Assembly: GCA_037380725.1 (NCBI GenBank)
Contig: JARRRL010000197.1
Span: 1 to 6,809 of the forward strand
Direction of reading: 5' to 3'
Origin: JARRRL01 sp037380725
GTDB taxonomy: Bacteria > Pseudomonadota > Gammaproteobacteria > Pseudomonadales > JANQJO01
DNA: 6,809 nucleotides
Shown here: positions 5,993 through 6,809 of the stretch, in pieces
How positions within the stretch are numbered: the first letter of the stretch is position 1
Layout: each line of letters starts with the position of its first letter
Translations under genes and position numbers: made by a program
The notes under the pieces: generated by a model
Databases searched by the model: none
The model's input: the letters and a program-made list of their open reading frames with translations, nothing else
What the model was told of the DNA's origin: nothing

Positions 5993-6772
5993 ATGCAGAT
6001 CATGAAATATATATTAAGCGGCATTTTAGCATTAAGCCTGTCATTCACTGTGTATGCGTCTACTGTCGATATTGATGTAGTCATCCGTGATTTTAACATT
6101 AATCACCCTGACTTTGAGCCAACTATTAGTAGTTCTAGTATTGACACCGGTATTGTCGCGCCTACATTGGGATCAGATGGTAAGCCGGTCTACACCAGTT
6201 CAGCCGGTCATCCCACGACGCACGGTGTTGATGCTTTTAATCAATGGTATCGTGATGTGGCGGGCGTGAATACAAGTACAATCAAATCCATTACCTTGGA
6301 CAATACGATCACCGCTGATCCGAGTGTTTACACGTTTTCGGATAACACTTTTTTTCCGATAGATGGCGAGCTTTTTGGAAATGAAGGCTTACCACATAAT
6401 TACCATTTCACCTTGGAAATGCATTCGGCTTTCACGTATTCCGGCGGCGAGACTTTTACGTTTGCTGGGGATGATGATTTGTGGTTGTTCGTCGATGATC
6501 AATTGGTCGTTGATCTGGGAGGCATTCACACTACAGCGGTGGGTAGCGTGGCGTTGGATTCCTTGGGATTGGCCTTGGGTCAAACGTATGATTTTGATCT
6601 TTTCTTTGCTGAACGTCACACTGTGGCTTCTGCCTTCCGCATTGATACATCCATCGAGTTGGCGCCAACTGCCATTGCCATTTCGGAACCCAGCTTGTAC
6701 ATGCTGGGTGGTTTGGGTGTATTGGGTTTGGTGCTCATACGGTTCTGGTGTTTTCGTCTACGTCGTGTTTGA
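5993..6772 (+). CDS. Fibro-slime (PA14-like) domain protein with PEP-CTERM-like tail
   Basis: 259 residues from ATG 5993 (an in-frame start at 5969 would add eight). Residues 1-22 are a Sec signal peptide (K5, hydrophobic 6-20, cleavage near Y-A|S). Residues 26 to about 222 match the fibro-slime domain, a PA14-related beta-sandwich named after Fibrobacter and slime-mould proteins. Visible hallmarks are I-R-D-F and H-P-D-F-E (31-42), F-N-Q-W-Y-R-D-V-A-G-V-N (82-93), G-D-D-D-L-W-L-F-V-D (159-168), V-V-D-L-G-G-I-H (172-179) and F-F-A-E-R-H-T (204-210). This domain usually acts in surface or extracellular carbohydrate binding or adhesion. The C-terminus has S-E-P-S (231-234), a hydrophobic segment (235-249) and an Arg-rich end, the layout of a PEP-CTERM sorting signal read by an exosortase, though the first Pro is Ser. 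No exosortase gene is in the window. Binding partner unknown. No terminator is visible before the window ends. Confidence 0.92.
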   Translation: MQIMKYILSGILALSLSFTVYASTVDIDVVIRDFNINHPDFEPTISSSSIDTGIVAPTLGSDGKPVYTSSAGHPTTHGVDAFNQWYRDVAGVNTSTIKSITLDNTITADPSVYTFSDNTFFPIDGELFGNEGLPHNYHFTLEMHSAFTYSGGETFTFAGDDDLWLFVDDQLVVDLGGIHTTAVGSVALDSLGLALGQTYDFDLFFAERHTVASAFRIDTSIELAPTAIAISEPSLYMLGGLGVLGLVLIRFWCFRLRRV

Positions 6773-6809
6773 ACGATCCTGATTGATCTGTCTGTCAGAG
6801 GGGCGGGGC

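Overview
The window most likely comes from a Gram-negative, proteobacterium-like genome of middling GC. One gene has a lipoprotein signal peptide with a lipobox. Another ends in a PEP-CTERM-like tail, and the exosortase systems that read such tails are known from Gram-negative bacteria that make exopolysaccharide. I cannot place it more precisely. No rRNA, tRNA, CRISPR array or complete insertion sequence was found. All four well-supported genes lie on the + strand.

Left part (1-1965): two neighbouring paralogous genes are built from the same 27-residue (81 bp) repeat, a leucine-rich-repeat-variant/HEAT-like helical solenoid unit of the type LAQDQDAEVRAALARNPSLTS. The first gene (1-711) is cut by the window edge and consists of repeats only. 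The second (904-1965) is complete. Ahead of its repeats it has a segment resembling a eukaryotic F-box (residues about 27-61). F-box plus solenoid is the architecture of substrate adaptors of SCF ubiquitin ligases, and in bacteria it is known from host-directed effectors. This is the most interesting element of the window. The units are very similar at DNA level, which suggests recent amplification or gene conversion.

Middle (1966-2481): 516 bp with no convincing intact gene. It holds a minus-strand open frame of unknown origin (1929-2180) that may be a remnant, some short direct and inverted repeats, and a plausible promoter and ribosome binding site for the next gene.

Right part (2482-6772): a 1055-residue secreted lipoprotein of unknown function ends at a clear intrinsic terminator (5683-5711). 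After a structured leader with a CRP-like site and a strong bulged hairpin comes a fibro-slime (PA14-like) domain protein with a signal peptide and a PEP-CTERM-like C-terminus. These two genes look like separately transcribed surface or extracellular proteins. Nothing in the sequence ties them functionally to the repeat proteins.
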